A DNA stretch of 62,927 bases from Bacteroidales bacterium (GCA_016935615.1 JAFGQO010000024.1:1-62927), one strand, 5' to 3'; positions 25,496-35,138 are shown, counted from the stretch's first letter. Notes: generated by a model from the sequence alone, not told the origin. Numbers and translations are program-made.

Positions 25496-26224
25496 ATGAA
25501 AAAATTATTGCTTATCTTATCAATCATGCTATTCAGCACCTCATTGTTTTCACAGGTCTCAATAGGATTTACTGTTGGCTGTAATCTCAGCAAGGTAAAA
25601 AAAGAGGTAGACTATGAAAGTAATCCGGCCCTCATTGTCCCGGAGAAAGAGACACAAAAAACAGGGTGCGGTTTAATCATTGGGGTTCCGATAGAAATTG
25701 CCTTTTCCAAAAAAATTGCATTATATAGTGCTATAACCTATCATCAAAAAATCAATAAATCTGAATCGTCGTATTACTTTTTTGATAGTTATAACCATAT
25801 AGATGTGGCAGAAAGGTATAATTACCTGGAATTACCCATTCAGGCTAAATATTATTTTGTTAAAAGGACATTTGGTCTCTATGTTTTATTTGGGCCAAGT
25901 GCAGGGTGTCTTATAAATGGCAATTTTAAATTAGATGGGTATACAGATGACGGAACAGGTGAGATTACTTACATTACCTTCGATCGAAAAATAAAATGGA
26001 AAGATCTGAAAAATTCAGGTATTAAACGTTTTGATCTTGGCCTTGTGTTAGGAGGCGGCATAAGTTATAAGGCTGGGAAAGGAGACTTCTTTCTCAATAT
26101 AAATTACAATCATGGATTAATAAATATGGTGGACGGTGATGAATATGATGTATACAAGGGTGTTACTATAAAAAACAGAGGAGTTAATGTAACTTGTGGG
26201 TATTTAATTCCTTTGTCCAGGTAA
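25496..26224 (+). CDS. Outer-membrane beta-barrel (porin-family) protein
   Basis: A 242-residue exported protein with a signal peptide (about 1-20, MKKLLLILSIMLFSTSLFSQ) directly followed by VSIGFTVGCNLSKV, the typical opening strand of the PorT/outer-membrane beta-barrel family. Later segments alternate hydrophobic and polar residues (YNYLELPIQAKYYF, FDLGLVLGGGISY, FFLNINYNHGLINM). The YLELP-type motif is widespread in Bacteroidota small barrels. The C-terminus runs LIPLSR rather than ending in Phe. The function is unknown. Confidence 0.75.
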   Translation: MKKLLLILSIMLFSTSLFSQVSIGFTVGCNLSKVKKEVDYESNPALIVPEKETQKTGCGLIIGVPIEIAFSKKIALYSAITYHQKINKSESSYYFFDSYNHIDVAERYNYLELPIQAKYYFVKRTFGLYVLFGPSAGCLINGNFKLDGYTDDGTGEITYITFDRKIKWKDLKNSGIKRFDLGLVLGGGISYKAGKGDFFLNINYNHGLINMVDGDEYDVYKGVTIKNRGVNVTCGYLIPLSR

Positions 26225-26251
26225 ACTTTACCACCATTGCCGGCGCGGAAT

Positions 26252-26400
26252 TGACTGCGCCGAACTCGTCCTGACGTCCTCGGTTGTATTCCGGGCTGTT
26301 TTTATCGTTAGAGAATTGACTTCGTCGAGCTCTCCCGATTGTCATCGGGATCGGTTGACTTCGTCGAGCTCGCAAGCTCGGTTGTTGAATCGTGTAATTG
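26252..26400. repeat. Cluster of related hairpin repeat units
   Basis: Three units follow one another, each framed by AATTGAC or GACTTCGTCGAGCTC on the left and CGGTTG on the right: a divergent one at about 26252-26286 with GAACTCGTCCTGACGTCC inside, a copy of the 44-base repeat at 26314-26357 (stem TCCCGAT/ATCGGGA), and a short one at about 26357-26386 with a CGAGCT-CGCA-AGCTCG stem. The same frame with different stems suggests repeated exchange of the hairpin core. Confidence 0.62.
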
Positions 26401-26633
26401 TTTAGCCAGTTTAGTAGTTGATAAGTTAATGGAATGGAACTTGAGACTATTTTAGGTTTCTTGTTTCTGGTTATTTGTAAATTTACGCCTTGAAAAAATG
26501 CGTTCAGAAAATCAATGAATGGAGCGTTAAATAAGAAAATCTGTTTGAATAACGCTTCAGGGTTATGAGTTATTTTCTTATAGCGGAATAAATTGATTTT
26601 TAGCAATTTTTTCACCAGCGGTTGATTTCTTTG

Positions 26634-26687
26634 GTTCCTTTCTTCATCAAGGAAGAAAGGAACTTGTTCCGTTGGGGAACGGAACAA
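26634..26687. repeat. Two adjacent perfect hairpins
   Basis: GTTCCTTTCTTC (26634-26645) pairs perfectly with GAAGAAAGGAAC (26652-26663) over 12 base pairs. Immediately next, TTGTTCCGTT (26664-26673) pairs with AACGGAACAA (26678-26687) around a GGGG loop. They lie about 90 bases beyond the tsaD stop (minus strand) and could end its transcript, but no long T run follows on either strand, so a repeat element is an equal possibility. Confidence 0.68.
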
Positions 26688-26774
26688 AACTAAGGCATGT
26701 GTGTTAGAGTAAAAAATTTGAGAGTTGAGTAATTGATGACATCAGTTAATCAGTTCACCAGTTAATCATAGAAA

Positions 26775-27797
26775 TTACTTCGTCTTTATCCTTGCAAAAG
26801 GAGCATCTGATTGTTTTGCATACTCCTTGTTAAGAAACTTATAATAGCCTGCCAAAGCAATCATAGCAGCATTATCTGTCGAATATTTAAGGTCAGGAAC
26901 AAATACATTCCATTTTCTTTTCTTTCCTTCTTTCATCAATAGGTTTCTTAATCCGGAATTCGAAGATACACCACCTGCAATAGCTATATTAACAATTCCT
27001 GTTTGTTCTGAAGCCCGGATCAGTTTATCCAGTAAAATGGAATTGATGGTATGCTGTATGGAAGCACAAAGATCTGATCTGTTATTTTCAATGAAATCTT
27101 TATCTTCCTTTATCCTGTCTCTGAGAAAGTAGAGAAATGAAGTTTTCAATCCGCTGAAAGAATAATCCAGATCCCGAATTTGAGGTTTGCTGAAAATAAA
27201 TTTGTTCTTATTGCCCCTGTCTGCATATTTATCTATTAAAGGACCACCGGGATAAGGAAAGCCCATTACTTTTGCACATTTGTCAAATGCTTCTCCTGCA
27301 GCATCATCTATTGTTTTCCCGATGGTTTTAGAATCCAGGTAACCGGTAATGATCATTATTTGGGTATGACCACCGGATACTAACAGGCATAAAAACGGGA
27401 AAGGTGGGATTTTTCCTGAATTGTTTTCCTCACACAAAAACAGGGATAGTATATGAGCATGCAAATGATTGACATCAATGATCGGAATTTTTTTTGCCAG
27501 TGCAAATCCTTTTGCAAATGAAGTTCCAACAAGCAGTGCTCCCATAAGACCTGGGCCACGTGTAAATGCCACGGCACTTATCTTTGATTTGTCAATTCCT
27601 GCCTGTTTTATTGCAGAATCTACAACTGGCACAATATTTTGTTGATGTGCCCGTGATGCGAGTTCTGGCACAACACCTCCGTATTCCTTGTGAATATCCT
27701 GGTTTGCTATCTTGTTTGAAAGAACGTATCCGTTTTTAATTATTGCGGCCGAAGTGTCATCACAAGATGACTCAATCCCTAAAATAATAATGTCCAT
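26775..27797 (-). CDS. tsaD: tRNA N6-adenosine threonylcarbamoyltransferase
   Basis: Transfers the threonylcarbamoyl group to A37 of ANN-decoding tRNAs, together with TsaB and TsaE. The 340 residues begin with LGIESSCDDTS, the ASKHA-fold phosphate loop; VVPELASRAHQ follows; the metal-binding pair is in HLHAH (His111, His115); LVSGGHTQ and AIAGGVSSNSGLR complete the nucleotide site. Length is normal. It is divergent from tamB with about 45 bases between the starts, so the two promoters overlap. Confidence 0.97.
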   Translation of the reverse strand: MDIIILGIESSCDDTSAAIIKNGYVLSNKIANQDIHKEYGGVVPELASRAHQQNIVPVVDSAIKQAGIDKSKISAVAFTRGPGLMGALLVGTSFAKGFALAKKIPIIDVNHLHAHILSLFLCEENNSGKIPPFPFLCLLVSGGHTQIMIITGYLDSKTIGKTIDDAAGEAFDKCAKVMGFPYPGGPLIDKYADRGNKNKFIFSKPQIRDLDYSFSGLKTSFLYFLRDRIKEDKDFIENNRSDLCASIQHTINSILLDKLIRASEQTGIVNIAIAGGVSSNSGLRNLLMKEGKKRKWNVFVPDLKYSTDNAAMIALAGYYKFLNKEYAKQSDAPFARIKTK

Positions 27798-27824
27798 TAA
27801 TCTTTAGTTATTAATGATATAGTG

Positions 27825-27832
27825 TATTTTTG
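27825..27832 (+). promoter_or_regulatory. Candidate -7 box of tamB
   Basis: TATTTTTG matches TAnnTTTG and lies 11-14 bases before the ATG codons at 27843 and 27846. If used, the transcript would have almost no leader and the earlier in-frame start at 27822 could not be translated, which supports the later start. The close spacing lowers confidence. Confidence 0.38.
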
Positions 27833-27842
27833 TTGCCATCAG

Positions 27843-30800
27843 ATGATGAACAAAATTATCAAAAAAATAGCGAAGCTCTTTTCTTATATTTTGGTAATAT
27901 TTACCATATTGCCGTTATTGCTTTTCGGGATATTTCAAATTCCTTCAGTTCAGGATTATGTCATTGATGAGTTAACATCCAGGATTTCATCGAAAGTTGG
28001 AATAGAATTAAATTATTCTGAGGCCAGAATAACCGGGGTTCGCAGAGTGAAATTTGAGAATTTGTTTATTGGGGATAGTTACAATGACACACTTATATAT
28101 TCTCAAAAAACCGTGGCAGTGATGCCGCTTTTGTTTGATATACTGTTTGATAAAAAATCTGAAAACATAGTACTTCGAAGATTAATTCTTGAACAGGCTA
28201 ACCTAAAGTTAAGAATAGATTCTGCAGGAGATATCAATTTAAAATTTCTGATTGATTATATAAAATCAAACAAAGACACTTTAAAAGAAAAAAAACCTGT
28301 AAAAATCAGAAGCATTGAGATTCTGGATAGTCGTTTTGTTTTAAAAAATGACAAAAACAACAAACAAACAGAGGGGATTAATTTTAACAATCTGATATTT
28401 AATGAATTCAATGTTCATGCAAAGAACATGGTGATTTTTGCTGATACTGTCAGAATGGAGGTTAAGCTATTGTCTTTTACAGACCGCAGCAATTTTGATC
28501 TGGATCATTTGAATTGTGATCTGGAGATCTGTAACAGACATATGTTTTTTGATAATCTGAAAATACGAACTCCAAATTCGGATATGAGTGCCGACAGAGT
28601 TCGATTATCATTTGAAAAATATTCAAATTTCCAATCTGGCACTCTGTTCGAGATGGTTGAATTCAATATGAGTTTTAAAGAATCAAAAATAAATACTTGT
28701 GATTTGGGGTATTTTACTCCGCTCTTTTGGAACAATAATCAATTTATAACATTTTCAGGGGCATTTACCGGGCCTCTTTCAAATTTTAAAGGGAATGAAT
28801 TTATTATTGGTTGGGGAAATTCATCCTATATAACCGGGAATTTTGATATGGATGGATTGCCGGATATCGATCAGACTTTTCTTGTTTTTAATCTGAAGGA
28901 GTTAATAACAAATTCGAACGACATTACAAGTTTAAAATTGCCGGGAAATAACTCAATAACAATACCGAAGAATTTTGAAAACCTGAAGGATTTCAGGTAC
29001 AGAGGAAATTTCACGGGATTTTTTAATGATTTTGTTGCAAACGGAAAGCTAAACACAAATCTCGGGAATATTAGTACTGACTTAATGATCGTTCCTGATT
29101 CTGTAAACAGAGTATTGTTTTCGGGAAGAGTTAAGACAGAAGAATTTTATATAGGTAAAATATTTAGCAAATCGGGATTACTTGATGATATCAGCATGGA
29201 TGCTGAGATAAAGGGGATCTATACGAAAGATATTCCGATTCAGGCAGAAGTACACGGATTTGTGAATAAGATCACTTTTAAAAATTATCCCTACAGGAAC
29301 ATTTTTGTGCATGGAAGTATTTTTAATAAAAATTTCAATGGGACCCTTAATGTCAATGATCCTAATTTAAAACTGGAATTTGAAGGTATTCTTAATATGG
29401 GATCGGACCCCCGTCATTATGATTTTAAGGCAAATGTAATTGATGCCGATCTTATGGCATTGAATATTTCAGACGTTGATCCTAATTATCACGTTTCTTT
29501 TCTGGCTAAAGCAAATATAGAAGGGAATACTCTTGATGAACTAAATGGAGAAATAAAACTGCTTAATTCCCTGTTCTCAAAAACAGACAAACAAATACAG
29601 GTTTATGATCTTGATTTGATTATTCAAAATACTGAAGAATTGAATGAGGTCATAATGCAATCCGACATTCTTGATGCCGACATATCCGGCAAATACAAAT
29701 TGTCTACCCTGCATAACAATATCACAAGCTATTTAGCACGATATGTTCCTGCCTTAATTCAGGAAAAAAATAATCTATCAGAACAAAATGAAAATATACA
29801 ACTGAATATCAATGCAGATTTTAAAAGGACGGAGCCATTCTTTGAATTTTTCTTCCCGGAATATTGTATCAGCCCAAACTCAAGATTAAAGGCCACATAT
29901 CTGCCTGAAAAAAACGGATACATGAAATTTGACATCTTTATGCCCGAACTGAAAATTAAAAAGAATCGATGGCTGGGTTTTGTTTGCAATTTGCAATCGG
30001 AAGATACTGTTATGTATGCTGAAATTGGCAGCAGACTGTTTAATATCAGCAACCGTGTTGATTTGGAGAATTTTACCATGAAAACTTCTGCGTGTGATAA
30101 TAATGTAAAATTTTCAACACGATGGTTGAACTGGGATTCGACACTGTACAAGGGTTTGGTATTTGGGAATCTTTGCATTTCCGGCGATGATAAAGGTTCA
30201 AATAAATACCATATTGAATTGGATTCTTCTTCAATAACAATTAGTGATTCCGTGTGGTATTTGAATAAATGTATGTTCGCTTTTGATTCGACGGGAATTG
30301 AAGTCGAAAATGTAGAGTTTGTTCACGATCAACAGTATATAATTGCTAACGGAAAGTTAACGGATGTCCCGGGTGACAGCCTGCATTTTGCTTTTAAGGA
30401 TTTTAATCTGGCAAATATAAATTTTTTTACCAAAAAGAAAGATATTGAGTTTGGCGGCAATATAAATGGAGCCGGGAATATGTCAGGTCTTAAAAAGAAT
30501 CCCTTGTTTTTTTCAGCTCTTACAATAGATGATTTGATAGTGAACGGAGAATCTCTTGGCAATTGTTATATCAATTCGGTATGGAACAATAGAAAACAAT
30601 CATTAAATGTTAATGCTTATGCTTTAAGAGGTGAACTTACCACGATGAAATTCTCAGGAGATTATTTTCCCGGTGAGATGGGTAAAATGGATTTTAAAAT
30701 TTCATTGAACAAATTAAGAACCAACCTGTTTAATCCTTTTTTAACCGGCATATTTTCAAATATGCGTGGTCTTGCCACAGGAAACCTTCAATTGACAGGA

Positions 30801-32342
30801 ATAAAAGGAAAACCAACTCTCTCAGGTAAGCTGATCCTACAAAAAAATGCCTTCACCATCGATTATTTGAAAACAAGGTACAACTTCACCACTGAAATAG
30901 AAATTTCAAACAACAATTTCATTTTTAACAATGTGGAATTGTTTGATCGTGAAGGAAATTCAGCTGTTTTAAATGGCATGATACGTACGGATTATCTTAA
31001 AAATATTTCTTTAAATCTTAGCATAAATACGAAGAATTTACTGTGTCTTGATACAAGAGAAACAGACAATAATCAGTTTTACGGTATTGCCTATGCAACA
31101 GGATTAATACGAATAAACGGAGAACCAGCTTCACTGCGTTTTGACATCGAAGCAGAGACAGGGAAAAATACAAGATTCTTTATTCCGTTAAACGGAGAAT
31201 CTGAAGTATCGGAGTTTAATTATATTAATTTCATTCGTACCGATACTTCTGAGACTGCAAAAGAACAACCTGAAACTGAGTATAAAGTAGATCTCACCGG
31301 ATTGCAGATGAATTTTAGTCTGAATGTAACACCTGATGCTGAAGTTCAGATAATATTTGATCCTAGGATGGGAGACATAATTAAAGCGAATGGCAGCGGT
31401 GAAATGAATATGTCTATAAATACCCTTGGAACTTTTGAAATGGTTGGTGAATATGCCATAGAAAAAGGAGAATACTTGTTTACACTTCAGGATGTAATTA
31501 ACAAACGACTTAAAATTGAGCAAGGTAGTAATCTGCGATGGACAGGTGATCCGCTGAATGCCCAGGTGGATATTACAGCAGTTTACAGAACAAAAGCTTC
31601 ATTGACTGATTTATTCGGAACCAGTGAAAGTGAAAGCTATCAGGGACGGGTCACTGTTGACTGTCGAATTTATTTAACAGGTCTTCTTATGTCTCCATCG
31701 GTGAAGTATGATTTGTATCTTCCATACTCAGAGGAAAGCACCAGAAACAAGGTAAAAAGCAGGATCAATACCGAGGAAGCCGTAAGCAAACAGTTTTTAT
31801 CATTGATGGTACTGAACCGATTTATGCCTGAGCAATCTCTTATTGCAGGTCAGGATGAATCAGCTTCAGGATCAAATATGGCCGGTGTAAATGCAAATGC
31901 CAGTGAGTTATTATCAAATCAGTTAAGCAATTGGCTTTCACAGATAAGCAATGATTTTGATATTGGTGTGAATTATAGACCTGGAAGTGAAATAACCGAC
32001 CGGGAGGTTGAGGTGGCTCTTTCTACTCAGCTTTTGAATGACCGTCTCAGTATCAATGGCAGTGTGGATATGAAAACCAATGCAACAGCAAAGAATACGA
32101 ATAAGATTGTTGGAGATTTTGATGTAGACTATAAGATTAACAAAAAGGGGAAATTAAGATTAAGAGCTTTTAACAGATCAAATGATGATTTGCTAACAGA
32201 TTATTCTCCATATACACAAGGGGTCGGAGTATTCTACATGGAAGAGTTTAACTCATTCGAAGATTTAATGGCAAGATATTGGGCTGCATTGAGCAGAAAA
32301 AAGAAGAAAAGACCGGAAGAGAAAAAATCTGATGATGATTGA
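27843..32342 (+). CDS. tamB: TamB/DUF490-family inner-membrane protein for envelope assembly
   Basis: A very large protein of about 1,499 residues that bridges inner and outer membrane. It has one N-terminal helix (about 10-32 from this start) and then a long chain of short beta repeats, typical of AsmA/TamB proteins that form a hydrophobic groove for phospholipid transport or barrel assembly. The C-terminal domain (DUF490) is recognisable from FNLNVTPDAEVQIIFDPRMGD-like strands, GSGEMNMSINTLG, and the near-terminal LTGLLMSPSVKYDLYLP and FLSLMVLNRF. The ATG at 27843 or 27846 fits better than the upstream non-ATG start. The partner TamA/BamA is not in the window. It is followed after 76 bases by exbB-like, exbD-like and tonB-like genes. 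Confidence 0.85.
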   Translation: MMNKIIKKIAKLFSYILVIFTILPLLLFGIFQIPSVQDYVIDELTSRISSKVGIELNYSEARITGVRRVKFENLFIGDSYNDTLIYSQKTVAVMPLLFDILFDKKSENIVLRRLILEQANLKLRIDSAGDINLKFLIDYIKSNKDTLKEKKPVKIRSIEILDSRFVLKNDKNNKQTEGINFNNLIFNEFNVHAKNMVIFADTVRMEVKLLSFTDRSNFDLDHLNCDLEICNRHMFFDNLKIRTPNSDMSADRVRLSFEKYSNFQSGTLFEMVEFNMSFKESKINTCDLGYFTPLFWNNNQFITFSGAFTGPLSNFKGNEFIIGWGNSSYITGNFDMDGLPDIDQTFLVFNLKELITNSNDITSLKLPGNNSITIPKNFENLKDFRYRGNFTGFFNDFVANGKLNTNLGNISTDLMIVPDSVNRVLFSGRVKTEEFYIGKIFSKSGLLDDISMDAEIKGIYTKDIPIQAEVHGFVNKITFKNYPYRNIFVHGSIFNKNFNGTLNVNDPNLKLEFEGILNMGSDPRHYDFKANVIDADLMALNISDVDPNYHVSFLAKANIEGNTLDELNGEIKLLNSLFSKTDKQIQVYDLDLIIQNTEELNEVIMQSDILDADISGKYKLSTLHNNITSYLARYVPALIQEKNNLSEQNENIQLNINADFKRTEPFFEFFFPEYCISPNSRLKATYLPEKNGYMKFDIFMPELKIKKNRWLGFVCNLQSEDTVMYAEIGSRLFNISNRVDLENFTMKTSACDNNVKFSTRWLNWDSTLYKGLVFGNLCISGDDKGSNKYHIELDSSSITISDSVWYLNKCMFAFDSTGIEVENVEFVHDQQYIIANGKLTDVPGDSLHFAFKDFNLANINFFTKKKDIEFGGNINGAGNMSGLKKNPLFFSALTIDDLIVNGESLGNCYINSVWNNRKQSLNVNAYALRGELTTMKFSGDYFPGEMGKMDFKISLNKLRTNLFNPFLTGIFSNMRGLATGNLQLTGIKGKPTLSGKLILQKNAFTIDYLKTRYNFTTEIEISNNNFIFNNVELFDREGNSAVLNGMIRTDYLKNISLNLSINTKNLLCLDTRETDNNQFYGIAYATGLIRINGEPASLRFDIEAETGKNTRFFIPLNGESEVSEFNYINFIRTDTSETAKEQPETEYKVDLTGLQMNFSLNVTPDAEVQIIFDPRMGDIIKANGSGEMNMSINTLGTFEMVGEYAIEKGEYLFTLQDVINKRLKIEQGSNLRWTGDPLNAQVDITAVYRTKASLTDLFGTSESESYQGRVTVDCRIYLTGLLMSPSVKYDLYLPYSEESTRNKVKSRINTEEAVSKQFLSLMVLNRFMPEQSLIAGQDESASGSNMAGVNANASELLSNQLSNWLSQISNDFDIGVNYRPGSEITDREVEVALSTQLLNDRLSINGSVDMKTNATAKNTNKIVGDFDVDYKINKKGKLRLRAFNRSNDDLLTDYSPYTQGVGVFYMEEFNSFEDLMARYWAALSRKKKKRPEEKKSDDD

Positions 32343-32418
32343 TTGTTTAAAATTTTCTGTTTGAAATAAAACTCCTAAGTATACGTTTTAATAACTTTAA
32401 AGAAATAATTATACTAAA

Positions 32419-33120
32419 ATGATAAAGTTATTTTTCATGCTACAGGCTGATGTCAATGAGGCAGCTGAAATAGTTGCCCGGGAGGCAGGTGAAATCAAGA
32501 TGCCATTTATTGAGTTGGCGCAAAAGGGAGGTTGGATTATGCTTCCCATAATTTTTCTTTCTTTTGTGGCAGTTTATATTTTCTTTGAACGATTTTTTGC
32601 AGTTCGCAAAGCTACACAGATTGATATTAATTTCATGAATAGAATTAAGGATTACATCTATGATGAAAAGCTTGATGCTGCGCTTGCCTTATGCCAGTCT
32701 TTGAATAATCCTGCGGCAAGAATGGTAGAGAAAGGAATTCACCGCATCGGACGTCCTCTGAATGATGTGAATGCAGCCATTGAAAATATAGGTAAACTGG
32801 AAATTTATAAGCTTGAGAAAGGTTTGCCTCTGCTGGCAACAGTGGCCGGAGGAGCTCCCATGATTGGTTTTCTGGGAACCGTTATGGGTATGGTTCGTGC
32901 ATTTTATGATATGTCTCAGCAAGCAAATAATATTGATGTCGGATTGCTTTCAAATGGTATTTATACAGCCCTGATAACTACAGTTGCCGGTCTGATTGTT
33001 GGCATTATCGCATATTTTGCTTACAATGTATTGGTTGCAAGAATAGAGAAAGTGGTTTTTAAACTGGAAGGAACCATGAGTGAATTTATGGATTTACTCA
33101 ATGAACCTTCGAAGAGATAA
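32419..33120 (+). CDS. exbB: MotA/TolQ/ExbB proton-channel family protein
   Basis: A 233-residue inner-membrane subunit that forms the pentameric proton channel energising TonB- or Tol-type systems. The first helix is at about 35-55 (WIMLPIIFLSFVAVYIFFER), and the other two at about 140-165 and 185-210. GGAPMIGFLGTVMGMVRAF and GIYTALITTVAGLIVGI are the conserved family segments. A short amphipathic N-terminal extension precedes the first helix. It is followed by exbD (6 bases) and a TonB-like gene (17 bases), so the complex is TonB- rather than motility-linked. TolQ is an alternative name. Confidence 0.9.
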   Translation: MIKLFFMLQADVNEAAEIVAREAGEIKMPFIELAQKGGWIMLPIIFLSFVAVYIFFERFFAVRKATQIDINFMNRIKDYIYDEKLDAALALCQSLNNPAARMVEKGIHRIGRPLNDVNAAIENIGKLEIYKLEKGLPLLATVAGGAPMIGFLGTVMGMVRAFYDMSQQANNIDVGLLSNGIYTALITTVAGLIVGIIAYFAYNVLVARIEKVVFKLEGTMSEFMDLLNEPSKR

Positions 33121-33126
33121 TATTGT

Positions 33127-33522
33127 ATGTCATTGACTTCAAGAAATAAAGTGAGTGTACAGTTCAGCATGTCGGGCATGACTGACATTATTTTTCTGTT
33201 GCTGATTTTCTTTATGCTTACATCAACACTTATTGCGCCAAATGCAATTAAGTTGCTGTTACCGAAAAGCAGTACGCAAACAGCGGCAAAGCCTCTTGTT
33301 ACTGTATCCATTACTCAGGACCTGAAATATTATATGGGTACCAGACAAGTATCTTTCAGTCAGCTTGAGCCACTATTGGAAAACGAGCTTAAATACAGGG
33401 TTGAACCTACAATTTCGCTGCATGCTGACAAGAGTGTGCCTGTGGAACATGTGGTGAAAGTGATGAATATAGCGCGAAGACATAAGTATAAAGTTATACT
33501 TGCTACTGCACCGGAGGATTGA
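33127..33522 (+). CDS. exbD: ExbD/TolR biopolymer transport protein
   Basis: A 131-residue partner of ExbB. The single helix (about 17-37) carries the essential Asp20 in SGMTDIIFLLLIFFML, the proton-relay residue of the family. The periplasmic domain has the expected strands, ending HKYKVILATAPED. It is a normal-length member and overlaps neither neighbour. The order ExbB-ExbD-TonB indicates one energising unit. Confidence 0.92.
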   Translation: MSLTSRNKVSVQFSMSGMTDIIFLLLIFFMLTSTLIAPNAIKLLLPKSSTQTAAKPLVTVSITQDLKYYMGTRQVSFSQLEPLLENELKYRVEPTISLHADKSVPVEHVVKVMNIARRHKYKVILATAPED

Positions 33523-33539
33523 TTTAAAATTTTAGCCTC

Positions 33540-34349
33540 ATGAATTTTGATTCCAGAGGATTCATAGGATCGGCAATTTTTCACATTGCTTTGCTTTTGC
33601 TGTTCATCTTGTTCGGATTTAAGACTCCCTTGCCTTTGCCTGCAGAGAGAGGAATACTTATCAATTTCGGTGATTCCGATTTTGGTACGGGAAGTGTTGA
33701 GCCAAAATCGAATGAGGAATTAACAAAACCAGAACCTCGGCAGTCTGAAGAAGTCAGCAAAGATGCTAAAGCGGATGAATCATATCTTACCCAGGAGACA
33801 GAAGAAGCTCCTGCAATAAAAACCTCCGTCAGTACCAAAGCCAGGGAGAAAAAAAAGGCAGATACGAAGCAATCAACTACAACAGGCAAGACTGAAACAG
33901 AAACTGAGAAGAAAACAGAACAGCAGCAGACAGTTGATACTCGTGCAATTTATAAAGGAAAGAAAGCCGATTCACAAAGTACTTCCGGCGAGGGAACTAC
34001 CACCGGCAGCGGCAATCAGGGCAGTATAACAGGATCTGAAAATGCTACTGATCACTCGCTTGGAATGGGCGGAGATGGTGTTTCTGCAGATCTTACCGGC
34101 AGAAATGCATTGTCGCTTCCAAAACCGGATATTGATTCACAGAAAGAAGGGAAAGTGGTTGTTGAAATCAGAGTAGACAGATCCGGAAATGTGGTAAATG
34201 CTAATCCGGGAGTAAAGGGATCAACAACACTTGACAGTTATTTGCTGGGGATAGCTAAAAAATATGCATTGGCAAGCAAGTTTGACAGCAAAGTTGATGC
34301 CCCTGCGATCCAGACCGGTACAATTACCTATATTTTTAAATTAAGATAA
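33540..34349 (+). CDS. TonB-like energy-transducing protein
   Basis: A 269-residue protein with an N-terminal helix (about 10-28, FIGSAIFHIALLLLFILFG), a long polar linker (about 55-160) rich in Lys, Glu, Thr, Ser and Gln, and a C-terminal TonB-like domain that opens KVVVEIRVDRSGNVVNANPG and ends in ITYIFKLR. The linker has hardly any of the Pro repeats seen in classic TonB; instead it contains KK/TE/Q-rich and Gly/Ser/Thr-rich stretches. The location next to exbB and exbD makes TonB-type energy transfer to outer-membrane receptors the likely role. It could also act in a Tol-like envelope complex. Confidence 0.82.
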   Translation: MNFDSRGFIGSAIFHIALLLLFILFGFKTPLPLPAERGILINFGDSDFGTGSVEPKSNEELTKPEPRQSEEVSKDAKADESYLTQETEEAPAIKTSVSTKAREKKKADTKQSTTTGKTETETEKKTEQQQTVDTRAIYKGKKADSQSTSGEGTTTGSGNQGSITGSENATDHSLGMGGDGVSADLTGRNALSLPKPDIDSQKEGKVVVEIRVDRSGNVVNANPGVKGSTTLDSYLLGIAKKYALASKFDSKVDAPAIQTGTITYIFKLR

Positions 34350-34427
34350 TCATTTCGTGGTATTTTAAAGGGTAACAATCACTTTGACTGACAGAGCAAA
34401 CATTTTATATTAATAATCCCTGTAATT

Positions 34428-35138
34428 GTGAATAAGTATAAGACTCTGATTTGGGTTTTTGTGATGTGCATTGCTCTGGGAATGCTTGAAAGTGCAGTGG
34501 TAATATACCTCAGAGAGATATATTATCCTGAAGGTTTTGCATTTCCCCTGAAAATTATGCATGAGAAGGTAATTTTCACAGAATTTATCAGGGAGTTAGC
34601 AACTCTGGTTATTCTCTTTTCCATAGCACTGATAAGCGGAAAAAACTTTATACAAAGGTTTGCTTTCTTTATTTTTAGTTTTGGTACCTGGGACATTTTC
34701 TACTATATCTTTCTGAAACTTTTAATAAACTGGCCGGATTCATTTATGACATGGGATGTTCTTTTCTTAATTCCTGTAACATGGATAGGACCTGTGCTTT
34801 GCCCGATTGTTGTATCTCTGACCATGATATTTTTCGCTATTGCGATCATAAGAAGAAATGAAACCAACTATCAGGTCTGTGTTTCAAAATATTCCTGGTG
34901 GTTTATAATAATCGGTTCAATACTTATCTATTTATCATTTACATGGGAGTATTCTTCTTATCTTATTACCTCAATGGGTTTGAAAAACCTTTTGTATAAC
35001 ACTGATCCGGTGAAACTCAATGAACTGGTGGGGAACTTTATTCCGGGAAAATTCAATTGGATCCTGTTCATTGCGGGCGAATTCATCATTATTGCAGGAA
35101 TTTCACTCATCCTGACAACTAAATCCCGTCAAAAATAA
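34428..35138 (+). CDS. Hypothetical polytopic membrane protein
   Basis: A 236-residue protein starting with GTG and containing about seven hydrophobic helices. It has aromatic-rich loops (GTWDIFYYIFLKLL, TWEYSSYLITSMG, GKFNWILF) and an early segment with a Glu and an Arg between helices (ESAVVIYLREIYYPEG). Such an arrangement is common in unassigned Bacteroidota membrane proteins. No transporter or enzyme motif is recognised. It lies 78 bases after the TonB-like gene and 37 bases before the TSUP transporter gene, on the same strand. Confidence 0.6.
   Translation: MNKYKTLIWVFVMCIALGMLESAVVIYLREIYYPEGFAFPLKIMHEKVIFTEFIRELATLVILFSIALISGKNFIQRFAFFIFSFGTWDIFYYIFLKLLINWPDSFMTWDVLFLIPVTWIGPVLCPIVVSLTMIFFAIAIIRRNETNYQVCVSKYSWWFIIIGSILIYLSFTWEYSSYLITSMGLKNLLYNTDPVKLNELVGNFIPGKFNWILFIAGEFIIIAGISLILTTKSRQK

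Larger units (their letters stand above)
26225..26774. other. Repeat-rich intergenic region
   Basis: About 550 bases between the beta-barrel gene and the tsaD stop. It contains a run of related hairpin units (about 26250-26400) and two strong adjacent hairpins (26634-26687), listed separately. A 167-codon minus-strand frame (26184-26687) crosses the beta-barrel gene end and all these repeats and is not believed. Between about 26450 and 26630 the DNA is AT-rich, and I see no gene in it. Confidence 0.6.

Noticed and set aside
26184..26687. 167-codon minus-strand ORF
   Set aside because: It crosses the end of a beta-barrel gene and several hairpin repeats; its Arg/Ser-rich segment is the translation of the repeat units.
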